Below are positions 17,801 to 25,559 of a stretch of DNA of 41,094 nucleotides, piece after piece. Origin of the DNA: Bacteroidota bacterium (lineage in GTDB: Bacteria; Bacteroidota; Bacteroidia; 2-12-FULL-35-15); the NCBI GenBank assembly GCA_021323165.1, contig JAJTCJ010000057.1:1-41094 (forward strand). Direction: 5' to 3'. The notes under the pieces are model-generated. The model saw nothing but the letters and a program-made list of their open reading frames with translations, did no database searches and was not told the origin of the DNA. Every line of letters starts with the position of its first letter. Positions within the stretch are counted from its first letter, which is position 1. The position numbers and the translations under genes are program-made.

Positions 17801-18741
17801 CAACTGAACCATTGGTTTCATGGAGCTGGAATTTTGGTGACGGAAGTGCGGCAAGCACATCACAAAATCCTACTCATGTTTACGGAACAGGTGGCCCGTT
17901 TACCGTTTCACTTATCACCACTTCCACTAATGGCTGTATCGATACTCTTAACCAGGTAGTAAATGTGTACAACAAGCCGATAGCTGAATTTGATGCTAAC
18001 GGAATCTGCCTGGTGGATGGAACTCAATTCAATGATTCTTCGATTGTTGGTGGATCAACAATTACTAACTGGTCATGGACATTTGGAGATTCCGGAACAG
18101 ACACAACACAAAATCCACTTCATTTTTATCCGGCTACGGGAAATTATAATGCTTCTCTGATTGTTGAATCTGCACAAGGATGTATAGATACAGTTGTGCA
18201 TACTGTGAATGTTTTCGGAAACCCTACAGCTGATTTTGCCGCTGATGATTATGTTGTTTATACCGGACAAACGGTTTCTTTCACTGATCTTTCATCCAAC
18301 GGACAAACAGGTTGGTCATGGGATTTTGGTGACTCTCAGCTGGATTCGACTTCAACGCTTCAAAACCCTACGCACATATACAATACAGGCGGTTACTTCG
18401 ATGTATGCTTGTATGTTAATGACATGAACGGATGTACGGATACTATGTGCAGAAGAGAAATTGTTTCCTTGCCTCCTGTAGTTCCATCAGGTTTTTCTCC
18501 TAATGGTGATGGCGAAAATGACATCTTCCATGTTTTCGGAGGTCCTTTCAAAGTGCTTGAATTCAGGATCTACAACAACTGGGGTGAGTGTATATTTATG
18601 TCAGACAAACAATCTGAAGGCTGGGATGGAAAACGTAAAGGCATTGAACAGCCTATAGGAGTTTACGTGTACACTATTTATGCTATAACTGAAGATGATC
18701 AGGAGCATAATTTATCAGGGGATGTTACATTATTAAGATAA
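11836..18741 (+). CDS. Giant PKD-repeat surface adhesin with gliding-type T9SS C-terminal domain
   Basis: The start is the ATG at 11836 (MKQFYFRSFFIISLLL), which gives a signal peptide cut near FAFAQ; the longer frame from 11776 is not signal-like. The 2301 residues comprise: a Cys-containing N-terminal region (about 25-230); one SprB-like/Ig-like repeat (235-315, PYNYLWSTGATTQSI); 17 PKD domains in perfect 82-residue register (about 317-1710); three Ig-like units of about 87 residues (1710-1970); three further PKD domains (1970-2215); and a CHU_C type B sorting domain (2216-2301, PSGFSPNGDGENDIFHVF, then IYNNWGE). PKD cores read WNWNFGDATSSTLQNPTH. It is probably exported by the T9SS as an adhesin, possibly mobile as SprB is. 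It heads an operon with the SprF-like and PorE-like genes. Confidence 0.93.
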   Translation: MKQFYFRSFFIISLLLLQRSFAFAQLCDTTVPVYPINFTGSPSTTYTISNVVRDGLCCTHANPNRCIEFVITMDANQQGISLNSSGGPALGAGGIQLECDTTTYSFLDTICLSGVGPHHVTLCKPGGNAYDYYITGIPKPSAGPPIAVSDGCTGFVYASDYIESTLTWTSISPGPIGIYNLYLSCTAGCDTTVVTSQPGYPDSVLYQVTGTPKGGCSAITVSNSVWVYFVNDKVATILPNNPVICAGQTNAILTANGTGGRQPYNYLWSTGATTQSIAVGVGTFWVRIGDVTTCPPVFDTVTVNARPRPVANFTSTNACANSNMSFTDASTISSGTITAWNWSFGDATTSSLQNPVHVYAAPGSYTVRFIATSSFGCSDTLTRIITVNPNPVASFTSNNMCYVGSVTFTNTSTISSGTISSWNWNFGDASTSTLQNPTHAYATAGLYNVTLTATSALGCSSIITTAINMQPAPAANFTAGSACALVPIAFTNTSTAATGTSPTWNWNFGDATSSTLQNPSHSYATGGNYNVTLTVTTAAGCTSGIIKTITVNPTPVPTFTANSMCYVGAASFTNTSSIASGTISSYNWNFGDATSSTLTNPTHVYSTAGTYNVTLIATSALGCSATTTVAINMQPAPIADFTSASACAQTALAFTNTSTTVAGTSPTWSWNFGDATSSTLQNPTHIYATGGTYNVTLTVTTAAGCTNSISKTVTVNPTPVPAFTANSMCYVGSVTFTNTSSIASGSISNYNWDFGDATSSTLTNPTHVYATAGTYNITLTATSALGCSATTIVPVNMQPAPVADFTSTSACAQTAIIFTNTSTTVTGTSPTWNWNFGDATSSTLQNPAHAYATGGTYNVTLTVTTAAGCTNSNTKTVTVNPTPVAAFTANSMCYIDSVTFTNTSSIASGTITGWNWNFGDATTSTLQNPDHYYASAGTYNVTLIATSALGCKDTTVIAMNMQPAPDANFSFTPACANILISFSNTSVVVPGSSPSWNWDFGDASSSALQNPAHSYLTGGTYNVTLTVTTAAGCTDNSVQSLTIDPTPVAAFTANSMCYVDSVSFTNTSSIASGSISGWNWNFGDATTSTLQNPNHYYGTAGTYNVTLIATSALGCKDTTVIAMNMQPSPNADFTANSACANASIAFNNTSVTVAGTSPTWNWNFGDASSSTLQNPSHAYAIGGTYNVTLISTTAAGCADTIVKPLVIDPTPAASFTANSMCYADSVTFTNASSISTGTISGWNWDFGDASASTLQNPTHYYATAGTYNVTLIATSTSGCRDTTIVSLNMQPAPNANFVSAGNCSNSPISFTNTSVTVTGTSPSWSWNFGDSNTSTLQDPVHYYSAGGTYNVTLIATTAAGCIDSVTKVITIDPTPVASFTNNGMCYTDSVNFTNTSTISSGSISGWNWDFGDGNTSTLQDPAHYYSISGTLNITLIATSALGCKDTTVTAINIQPAPDADFTSAGVCANSSLSLTDASTIISGTITNWSWNFGDGNTSTAQNPSHTWSTEGTYNVSLLVTAASGCQDSVIKVITVYPTPVSSFTSSATCNVDSVIFTNTSTISSGTIAGNSWNFGDGNTSTASSPVHSYSTAGAYTVTLIVSSDQGCNDTTTSVINVSSANAGFTDDGPACQGVSINFNDTTTFDSGTTITSWNWSFGDGDTSIVQNPSHPYNAGGSYTVQLIITTAAGCIDTAVHIVNIQGFPVANAGNDTSTCNNNPTITMVGSVTNAGGGQWYAGGSFLPSTFVLNPSYTATAAAISAGFDTLYLVTTSNALCPADTDQVVITYYPGPTVSAGPDVTVCKDTVGVPICSIVTSSSGVLWTTSGTGTFTDSVSVCTQYVPSTADTTAGSVTLYLVSTGNGNCFSASDTMTVFFTPTPTVAITSNDSSCAGNPVNITVNSSTGFGYWISSGTGTFSPDNTSLTGYYNPSIADDTTGSVILYFNTTNNGGCRIQHDTINITLIPSPTSAFTSISACPTFPVLFTDTSSSTEPLVSWSWNFGDGSAASTSQNPTHVYGTGGPFTVSLITTSTNGCIDTLNQVVNVYNKPIAEFDANGICLVDGTQFNDSSIVGGSTITNWSWTFGDSGTDTTQNPLHFYPATGNYNASLIVESAQGCIDTVVHTVNVFGNPTADFAADDYVVYTGQTVSFTDLSSNGQTGWSWDFGDSQLDSTSTLQNPTHIYNTGGYFDVCLYVNDMNGCTDTMCRREIVSLPPVVPSGFSPNGDGENDIFHVFGGPFKVLEFRIYNNWGECIFMSDKQSEGWDGKRKGIEQPIGVYVYTIYAITEDDQEHNLSGDVTLLR
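12787..16968 (+). repeat. Tandem array of 17 PKD-coding units, 246 bp each
   Basis: Using the codon before the conserved Cys as a marker, units start at 12787, 13033 and 13279, and the last at 16723. The alternate (A-type) units fall at 13033, 13525, 14017, 14509, 15001, 15493, 15985 and 16477, exactly 492 bp apart. A-type units carry SMCYVDSVTFTNTSSI; B-type units carry an ACA opening and GTSPTWNWNFGD. The alternation shows amplification of a two-domain block. Confidence 0.92.
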
Positions 18742-18746
18742 GGTAA

Positions 18747-19766
18747 ATGAAAGGATATCTACATATCATAAAATTCTCATCAGCTGGATTGCTGCTGGCA
18801 ATTATATGTTTACTGTCACCAAAGACAGTGAACTCTCAGGATTTTCATCTTTCCCAATATGATGCGCCACCATTATTTTTAAATCCGGCCATGACGGGTA
18901 TGTTTGATGGCAAATTACGTGTTCATGCACATTACCGTACACAGTGGGCTGCTGTAGCATCAAAACCATTTACAACTACAGGCCTTTCACTTGACATGCC
19001 GGTAAAAAAGTTCGGAGCAGGATTACAAATAATGAACTATCGTGCAGGAGCCGGTAACTTTAATGTTTTAAGTGCATTGCTTTCAGTTGGATATGATGTT
19101 GTTTTTGATAAAGATAAAAATCATCATCTTGCACTTGGTATACAAGGAGGCATCGTTCACAAAACGGTGGATGTAAACAAGCTTACTTACGGTAATCAAT
19201 ATACAACTGCTAATAACGGAACATTTGATACTAACCTTCCTTCAGGTGAAACATTTGGAAATGTCAGTATTCTGAATCATGATATCAATGCTGGATTTTT
19301 GTATTACTATGCGAAAGAGAACGTAAGGGTAAATCCATTCGTTGGTTTTTCCGCATTCCATTTAACTCAGCCAAAGGAATCGTTCTATGACTATAACAAT
19401 AAGCTTCCTTTGCGTTATTACATTCACGGAGGATTGAAGATCAATGTGAATGAAAAAATTCAATTGCTTCCAAAAGCCATTTACATGCGTGAACTTAACG
19501 CAAGTGAACATACTGTTACTTTATTGCTTCACTATTATTTAAAAGACGATACTTATCTGATCTTTGGGCCAACATACCGCAGCAATGATGCAGGTATTAT
19601 AGAGCTTGGACTAAAAAAAGGACAATACACCTGCAGAGTAAGTTATGATGTTAATACATCAACGTTAAAAGAAGTCTCAAATCACCGCGGAGGTTTTGAA
19701 ATATCATTCACATACATTGCACGCAGAAGCAAACCAAACCCATTAGCTAATTGCCCGAGATTATAA
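18747..19766 (+). CDS. PorP/SprF family T9SS outer-membrane protein
   Basis: The 339-residue protein has a signal peptide (ending about VNSQ). The family signature follows, FHLSQYDAPPLFLNPAMTG, then RVHAHYRTQWAA and a series of amphipathic beta strands ending ISFTYIARR, consistent with an outer-membrane barrel. In Flavobacterium johnsoniae SprF is needed for export of the type B CTD adhesin SprB. Here the gene begins five bases after the adhesin stop and ends two bases before the PorE-like start, so a dedicated pair with that adhesin is likely. It should not be called SprF or PorP proper, because genomes carry many paralogues. Confidence 0.92.
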   Translation: MKGYLHIIKFSSAGLLLAIICLLSPKTVNSQDFHLSQYDAPPLFLNPAMTGMFDGKLRVHAHYRTQWAAVASKPFTTTGLSLDMPVKKFGAGLQIMNYRAGAGNFNVLSALLSVGYDVVFDKDKNHHLALGIQGGIVHKTVDVNKLTYGNQYTTANNGTFDTNLPSGETFGNVSILNHDINAGFLYYYAKENVRVNPFVGFSAFHLTQPKESFYDYNNKLPLRYYIHGGLKINVNEKIQLLPKAIYMRELNASEHTVTLLLHYYLKDDTYLIFGPTYRSNDAGIIELGLKKGQYTCRVSYDVNTSTLKEVSNHRGGFEISFTYIARRSKPNPLANCPRL

Positions 19767-19768
19767 TT

Positions 19769-21832
19769 ATGGTAAAGCGTAGTTTAATAATATTATTGTT
19801 AGTTGCCTGTTCAGCAGCTGTCTTTTCCCAAAGCAAACGGGAATGGATGGCATATGGAGATGCATCATTTAAAATTGAAGATTATAAATCAGCTATAAGT
19901 CATTATTTAAAGGTTCTTGATCTTGGAACAAGCGTTGATCTGGTTTATCCGTATACACCTAAGCCTTATATTAAGCCCCGCAAAGTAAGTAAAGACAGTC
20001 TTGCTGCGATTGAGAAAGATACGTTAAGAGTTATTTCTGCTGTAAGTCCTATGGAACAATATGTTACCCATCAGCTTGCAGATGCTTATCGTTTAAATCA
20101 TGACTATAAAAATGCCGAGATCTGGTTTAAAAAGTCGGTTGAGAACAAACCGGTTGATTATCCTTACGAGCGTTTCTGGTATGGGGATGCTTTAATGAAG
20201 AATAGAAAATATCCTGCTGCACTTATTGAGTTTGACAAGGTAATGACAGAAGCAGAAAAGAAAGATTCTACTTATTTTAAACTTGCACAAACTAAAATTG
20301 CAGGATGTTATCTGGCCACTGATACAACCAATACAAGAAAAGATCTTTATATAAAAGAGCTTGATTCTGCATTTAATTCCGGCACCTCTACATTTGCGGT
20401 AAATTATTACGGTGATGCAAGCACTGTTCAGTTCACCTCAGGAAGAAACACAAACAAAGTTCTTGACCCAAAGAAAGATGCAGCGAAGGCTAAATACACC
20501 GCTGATATTTATACATTAAAGAAAACAAATGACGGTTGGTCACAGCTAAAGAAAGTAGATGGTCCTGCTGACAGTGAAATGAATGATGGTGCAGGTTTTC
20601 TTACACTTGATAAATCAAACTATTACTTCACACGTTGGTCCACTACAAACAAAACCGAATGTGGTATTTATCTTTCAAAATTATTCAACAACAAATGGGC
20701 TCCTGCAGAAAGATTAAATGATAATGTAAATCTGCAGGGTTACAAATCAATGCAGCCTGCATTATCTCCTGATGGAAGCATTTTATATTTCTCATCTAAC
20801 CGTCCGGGTGGATTTGGTAAAATGGATCTTTGGTATGTTAATATTGATGAAGAAGGAAGACCTACAGGAAAACCTATCAATATGGGAAAGCTGTTCAATA
20901 CTGCTGAAGACGAAGTAACACCTTTCTTTCATTACTATACTTCTACTCTATATTTCAGTTCAAACGGATTACCTGGATTTGGAGGACTTGATGTTTTTAA
21001 ATCAAGCTTCAACAGTGATTCATTGTGGAGCATGCCTAAGAACATGGGCGCTCCGGTTAACTCTTCTAAAGATGATTCATATTTTGTAATGGAACGCAGC
21101 CAGCGCTCAGGGTATGTAACTTCCGACAGAAGTGAATGTATTGATTGCGAAGGTGCCTGCTACAAAGTTTACTCATTAGAAAAAGAACCAAATGTGTATG
21201 ACCTTGTCGGAACTGTTTACAATGCAGAAAATAACCAGGTTATCTCAAATGCTCTTTTGACGTTTAAAGATATCCGCGGAAATAAAGAAACGTTCTATCT
21301 TATCACCGATTCACTGGGAGGTTATTCAACTCCGGTAGAAGAAGGCTGGGAACTTTATATCAAAGCACAGAAAAATAAATTCTTCGGGGATGCCGGGAAT
21401 ATTTCAACGATGGGCCTTACCGAATCACAGCATTTCGTAAAAGATTTTTTCCTTTCCCCTATCCCTGCAGGTGACATCGTTATTCCGGGAATTGAATATG
21501 ATTACGATAAAGCAACACTTCGTCCAGCTTCAATGAAGATCCTGGATGACCTGGTGGATTTCCTTAACCTTAACAACAACTTAAGCGTTGAGATCAGTTC
21601 ACATACTGATGCACGTGGAAGTGATGTTTACAATCTAAAGCTTTCACAGGAACGTGCGAAATCCGTAGTTACATATCTAATAGAAAAAGGTATCAAAGCT
21701 GACAGATTACTCGCACAGGGTTACGGTGAAACAAAACTTCTTGTTCCTAATGCTGAAACAGAAGAAGATCATCAGAAAAACAGAAGAACTGCCTTCCGCC
21801 CAATCAAAGAAGGTGCTATTCAGGCCAAATAA
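19769..21832 (+). CDS. PorE-like multidomain OmpA-family protein (TPR, WD40-like, CRD, OmpA)
   Basis: The start is the ATG at 19769, two bases after the SprF-like stop, giving MVKRSLIILLLVACSAAVFSQ; the frame six codons upstream is not signal-like. The 687 residues show TPR-like helices (about 20-180), WD40-like/PD40 repeats (about 270-460; SPDGSILYFSSNRPGGFG and LYFSSNGLPGFGGLDVF), a carboxypeptidase-regulatory-like domain (about 485-560) and an OmpA peptidoglycan-binding domain (about 575-680; SSHTDARGSD, then LSQERAKSVV). PorE of Porphyromonas gingivalis has the same architecture and tethers T9SS components to the cell wall. LVAC could be a lipobox, but FSQ is an alternative signal-peptidase I site. 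It is the last gene of the adhesin operon. Confidence 0.9.
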   Translation: MVKRSLIILLLVACSAAVFSQSKREWMAYGDASFKIEDYKSAISHYLKVLDLGTSVDLVYPYTPKPYIKPRKVSKDSLAAIEKDTLRVISAVSPMEQYVTHQLADAYRLNHDYKNAEIWFKKSVENKPVDYPYERFWYGDALMKNRKYPAALIEFDKVMTEAEKKDSTYFKLAQTKIAGCYLATDTTNTRKDLYIKELDSAFNSGTSTFAVNYYGDASTVQFTSGRNTNKVLDPKKDAAKAKYTADIYTLKKTNDGWSQLKKVDGPADSEMNDGAGFLTLDKSNYYFTRWSTTNKTECGIYLSKLFNNKWAPAERLNDNVNLQGYKSMQPALSPDGSILYFSSNRPGGFGKMDLWYVNIDEEGRPTGKPINMGKLFNTAEDEVTPFFHYYTSTLYFSSNGLPGFGGLDVFKSSFNSDSLWSMPKNMGAPVNSSKDDSYFVMERSQRSGYVTSDRSECIDCEGACYKVYSLEKEPNVYDLVGTVYNAENNQVISNALLTFKDIRGNKETFYLITDSLGGYSTPVEEGWELYIKAQKNKFFGDAGNISTMGLTESQHFVKDFFLSPIPAGDIVIPGIEYDYDKATLRPASMKILDDLVDFLNLNNNLSVEISSHTDARGSDVYNLKLSQERAKSVVTYLIEKGIKADRLLAQGYGETKLLVPNAETEEDHQKNRRTAFRPIKEGAIQAK

Positions 21833-21853
21833 ATGCGAATAAAAATTATCTAG

Positions 21854-21880
21854 GCAAACCCTTCCCGGTTTGCTTTTTTT
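21854..21880 (+). terminator. Intrinsic terminator of the adhesin operon
   Basis: A seven-bp GC-containing stem (GCAAACC at 21854-21860, GGTTTGC at 21867-21873) with a six-base loop is followed by seven Ts. It lies 21 bases after the PorE-like stop. Confidence 0.88.
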
Positions 21881-21947
21881 ATTTCAAAATCATCCAAATC
21901 CTTTCATGGTGCATTCATAAGACAAAGGCAAAAACAAATTAAATAAA

Positions 21948-21979
21948 TTTGGTTTATATTATAAACCAGTTTATATTTG
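21948..21979 (+). promoter_or_regulatory. Promoter with an operator-like dyad in its spacer, upstream of the TonB receptor cluster
   Basis: TTTG at 21948-21951 and TATATTTG at 21972-21979 are 20 bases apart, a full match to the Bacteroidota promoter pattern. The spacer holds a perfect dyad: GGTTTATA at 21951-21958 and TATAAACC at 21960-21967 around one central base. A third half-site GTTTATA at 21969-21975 overlaps the -7 box. This is the expected geometry for a repressor that blocks polymerase; the repressor is not identified. Confidence 0.65.
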
Positions 21980-22007
21980 TCCAATAATTAAGATCTCAAG
22001 GAATAAA

Positions 22008-24170
22008 ATGGCACGACTGATTGCACTGTTAATACTAACAAATCTGAGTATCCAGGGGCTTTTTGCACAAACAAAGATCTCGGGGAAGATTACTGATCAA
22101 AAAAAACAACCCGTACCCGGAGTTAATATTTTAATAAAAGATAGTTATGACGGAGGCACAACAGATGCAAACGGAAACTATTCATTTATAGCAAATGATA
22201 CCGGAGAAGTAGTTTTAGCAGCCAGCATGATAGGCTTCGATCCTATAGAAAAAAAGATCCGTTTAACGGGAAGTGATATCAATTTCAATACAGTAATGAA
22301 AGAATCACTTAATGAATTAAAAGTAGTTACCATTTCAGCAGGAACTATTGAAGCAAGTGATGAAAAGAAAGCAACTGTTTTAAAACCATTAGATATTGTT
22401 ACTACCGCGAGTGCACAGGGTGACATTGTTGGGGCGTTAAAAACTTTGCCTGGTGCTCAGCAGGTAGGTGAATCAGAAGGCTTATTTGTCAGAGGCGGTA
22501 CCGGAACTGAAACAAAGACCCTTATTGACGGAATGGTAGTTAACAACCCATTTTACACTGCCGCACCTGACATTGCTTCACGCGGACGATTTTCTCCTTT
22601 CCTTTTCAAAGGAACCATATTCAGCACCGGTGGTTATTCTGCTCAATACGGGCAAGGGATATCTTCGGTTTTGGCTCTGGAAACCCAGGATCTGCCCGAC
22701 AGAACCTCTTCCACAATTGCATTATCCTCAGTAGGAATTGGTGTAGGTCACAATCAATTGTGGACTGAAAAAAAAATGAGTGCCGGTTTTGATCTTAATT
22801 ACACTAACCTTCTACCCTATTTTCAGCTGATCAAACAGACTCCTGAATATACCCGTGCTCCTCAATTTTCCGGTGGCTCTGTGAATTTCCGCAAGAAAAC
22901 TTCTCCTAGCGGTATCATTAAATTCTATGGTTATTTTAATCTTGGCGATATGGGAATTAAAACGCTTAGCATAGACAGTACAAACGGATTCAAAAATCTC
23001 TTCGATATTAATAACAATAATATATATACTAATCTTACCTATAAAGAACGCCTTGGAGAAAAATACATATTGAACATCGGAGCTTCTTACAGCACCAACG
23101 TTGATAAAATAAAAACATGGACAGATACTATTCGTTCACAAAGTGACCTTACCCAGGGAAGAATTGTGGTAAGCCGTGGAATTGGACGATTATCGATAAT
23201 ACGAGTTGGAGCAGAATACCAATATTCTTATGACGCATTTAAAATCGATGGCCGCAATTCCTTTTCTCGTTATCACCGTACAAGTGAGGTCTTTGATAAT
23301 TATACGGCAGGATTTACAGAAGCAGATATTTATCTTACAACTAAACTCGTATGGCGCGCAGGAGTCCGTGCTGAGAATTCTACTCTCATAAACAAACTCG
23401 TTTTTTCACCCCGTACCTCAATAGCCTATAAAGTGGGAGAGTTCAGCCAGGTATCTTTTGCTTACGGGCAATTTTATCAAAAGCCCGACCGTGATTATAT
23501 CTTCTATCCTCAGGTTCCCGGTTATAATAAAGCCACTCATTATATTCTGAATGTGCAGCGTGTGGATGACTACCATACACTTCGAGCGGAGATCTATTAT
23601 AAAAAATATGATAACCTTACAAGCACTCTAAATGACACCTCCAACAGTGGAACAGGATATGCGCAGGGTTTAGATATTTTTTGGCGTGATAAGAAAACAT
23701 TTAAAGGAGTTGATTACTGGATCTCGTATACATACCTGGATACAAAACGTCAATGGCTGAATTATCCTAAAGAGGTAACACCCCCTTTTGCAGCTACGCA
23801 TACCACATCAATTGTATTTAAGAAATTTTTCACTAAATTAAATATCAGCACCGGGGTAACATACAGCTATGCAACCGGCCGCCCTTACTACAACCCCAAC
23901 AATCCGGAATTCCTCAAAGACCGAACAATTGATTTTCATACTGTTGGTATCAATGCCGCTTACTTGAGACAGATCGGGAGATGTTTTGCGGTACTTGCAG
24001 TGTCTGTAGGAAACGTTATTGGAAATGAACAGGTTTACAGCTACCGGTATTCTTATGATGGGATGAGAAGGAGCGCTGTTGGCCCTCCTGCAAAAAGATT
24101 CTTCTTTGTTGGCCTGTTCTTATCATTCGGACAGGATAGATCGAAAGAAGTAATTGATAATAATAACTAA
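22008..24170 (+). CDS. TonB-dependent outer-membrane receptor with carboxypeptidase-regulatory-like N-terminus
   Basis: A signal peptide (residues 1-20, ending LFAQ) precedes a CarboxypepD_reg-like domain (about 22-105; ISGKITDQKKQPVPGVNILI). A plug domain follows (about 130-240; GALKTLPGAQQVGESEGLFV, then RGGTGTETKTLIDGMVVN and YSAQYGQGISSVLAL), then a beta barrel to the C-terminus. At 720 residues it is short for the class but complete. Such receptors import large nutrients across the outer membrane using TonB energy. The substrate is unknown: there is no SusD-like partner. It heads a same-strand cluster running to 26080. Confidence 0.9.
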   Translation: MARLIALLILTNLSIQGLFAQTKISGKITDQKKQPVPGVNILIKDSYDGGTTDANGNYSFIANDTGEVVLAASMIGFDPIEKKIRLTGSDINFNTVMKESLNELKVVTISAGTIEASDEKKATVLKPLDIVTTASAQGDIVGALKTLPGAQQVGESEGLFVRGGTGTETKTLIDGMVVNNPFYTAAPDIASRGRFSPFLFKGTIFSTGGYSAQYGQGISSVLALETQDLPDRTSSTIALSSVGIGVGHNQLWTEKKMSAGFDLNYTNLLPYFQLIKQTPEYTRAPQFSGGSVNFRKKTSPSGIIKFYGYFNLGDMGIKTLSIDSTNGFKNLFDINNNNIYTNLTYKERLGEKYILNIGASYSTNVDKIKTWTDTIRSQSDLTQGRIVVSRGIGRLSIIRVGAEYQYSYDAFKIDGRNSFSRYHRTSEVFDNYTAGFTEADIYLTTKLVWRAGVRAENSTLINKLVFSPRTSIAYKVGEFSQVSFAYGQFYQKPDRDYIFYPQVPGYNKATHYILNVQRVDDYHTLRAEIYYKKYDNLTSTLNDTSNSGTGYAQGLDIFWRDKKTFKGVDYWISYTYLDTKRQWLNYPKEVTPPFAATHTTSIVFKKFFTKLNISTGVTYSYATGRPYYNPNNPEFLKDRTIDFHTVGINAAYLRQIGRCFAVLAVSVGNVIGNEQVYSYRYSYDGMRRSAVGPPAKRFFFVGLFLSFGQDRSKEVIDNNN

Positions 24171-24237
24171 AAAGGGGTGGCAATTATTCAACAGGCAATA
24201 AGCAAATTCATTTATAAATTAAATTCAAAAACACAAC

Positions 24238-24879
24238 ATGAAAAAAACAATCTTAATCGCACTGATAGCTTTAACAAGTATCGGTGTTAAAGCACAAAAC
24301 AAAAAATACATTTCTGCAATGGAAAAAAATGTAGCTGAACTTGATACAACAAGAGATGCAACTAAACTTCAGAATCTTGCAAATAATTTCGAACGAATTG
24401 CAGGAGCGGAAAAGGCAGAATGGCTTCCAAATTATTACGCTGCATATTGTTATGTGAATATGACCTATTCTACTAAAGGCGATATGATCGATACTTATTG
24501 TGATAAAGCAGATAAGTTCATAAACAAAGCAGATTCCATCTCGCCAAATAACTCTGAGATCTATACTATTAAATCACAGATCGCTTCTGCGCGCATCAGT
24601 GTAAACCCGATGTCAAGAGGCCAAAAGTACGGAACGGAATCTGCTGTGCTTCGCGATAAAGCAAAGGAATTCGACAAAACAAATCCACGTCCATATTACC
24701 TGGAGGGTACCGCTTATTTTTATACACCTCCAATGTTTGGTGGCGGAAAAGACAAAGCAAAACCAGCTTTTGAGAAAGCATTAAAAATGTATGAAACTTT
24801 TAAGCCTGCCAGTTCGATCTCACCAAATTGGGGTAAACGCTCCACCGAATATTTTATTAAAGAATGTGATAAGAAATAA
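24238..24879 (+). CDS. Secreted TPR-like helical protein of unknown function
   Basis: The 213 residues start with a signal peptide (about 1-19, ending GVKAQ) followed by alpha-helical sequence. TPR-like hints include LQNLANNFERIAGAEKAEW, INKADSISPNNSEIYTIKS and KPAFEKALKMYETF, ending ECDKK. I recognise no catalytic motif. Similar small periplasmic proteins occur next to TonB receptors in Bacteroidota, which suggests, but does not show, a helper role in uptake. It lies 67 bases after the receptor stop in the same orientation. Confidence 0.75.
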   Translation: MKKTILIALIALTSIGVKAQNKKYISAMEKNVAELDTTRDATKLQNLANNFERIAGAEKAEWLPNYYAAYCYVNMTYSTKGDMIDTYCDKADKFINKADSISPNNSEIYTIKSQIASARISVNPMSRGQKYGTESAVLRDKAKEFDKTNPRPYYLEGTAYFYTPPMFGGGKDKAKPAFEKALKMYETFKPASSISPNWGKRSTEYFIKECDKK

Positions 24880-24952
24880 ATGAATCTGGCCGTATCAGTG
24901 CAAAGCCGCCCACACTTTATAGCTCAACTAATAGTTCAAAAATTAGTAAACA

Positions 24953-25528
24953 ATGGAAACTGAAGAAAAACAATTAACACAGGAAGAAAGTCTTCGCATC
25001 ATTCATGAAATGATAAGCGCTGCAAAAAATGATGTTAAAGCTGATGCCTTTATCTTTTTATTATGGGGATGGCTGGTCTTTGCTGCAAGCCTTTCTCAGT
25101 TCATACTAATAAAAATGAATGTTGCATGGAATTCAGTTCCATGGATGCTTATGCCTTTAGGCGGATTAATAACAATTGTTTATTCCATCAGAGCTGGTAA
25201 AAAGGATAAAACAAAAACCGCAGTCACAGAGTCGCTAAAGTATACCTGGATAGCATTCTCAGCTGCACTACTTATTATTCTTTTCTTTAATTCAATGCAT
25301 TTTCTTCAAGTTCTGCCATGTATAATGGTCTTGTACGGAATGGGCTTATTTTTATCAGGTGCTGCTTTGCGCTTCAAGCCACTAATTTTCGGAGGTATCT
25401 TTTGCTGGATCTGTGCTATTGCAGGATTTGAAGTTCAGAATATATATCAACTGTTGATCCTTGCTGCAGCTGTTATGGGAGGTTATATAATTCCGGGTTA
25501 TCTTCTTAAAATGAACAACAGAAAATAA
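24953..25528 (+). CDS. Polytopic inner-membrane protein of unknown function
   Basis: The 191 residues have a short charged N-terminus (EEKQLTQEESLRIIHEMI) followed by about six hydrophobic helices, e.g. AFIFLLWGWLVFAASLSQFI near 37-56 and MPLGGLITIVYSI near 66-78. There are further helices to ILAAAVMGGYIIPGYLL near the C-terminus. The N-terminal helix of this kind is frequent in Bacteroidota membrane proteins that sit beside a small winged-helix regulator and a 2TM protein, exactly the arrangement here. No enzymatic motif is visible. Confidence 0.75.
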   Translation: METEEKQLTQEESLRIIHEMISAAKNDVKADAFIFLLWGWLVFAASLSQFILIKMNVAWNSVPWMLMPLGGLITIVYSIRAGKKDKTKTAVTESLKYTWIAFSAALLIILFFNSMHFLQVLPCIMVLYGMGLFLSGAALRFKPLIFGGIFCWICAIAGFEVQNIYQLLILAAAVMGGYIIPGYLLKMNNRK

Positions 25529-25559
25529 ACAATTTAATAATCTTAAGAAGTACCGAATA

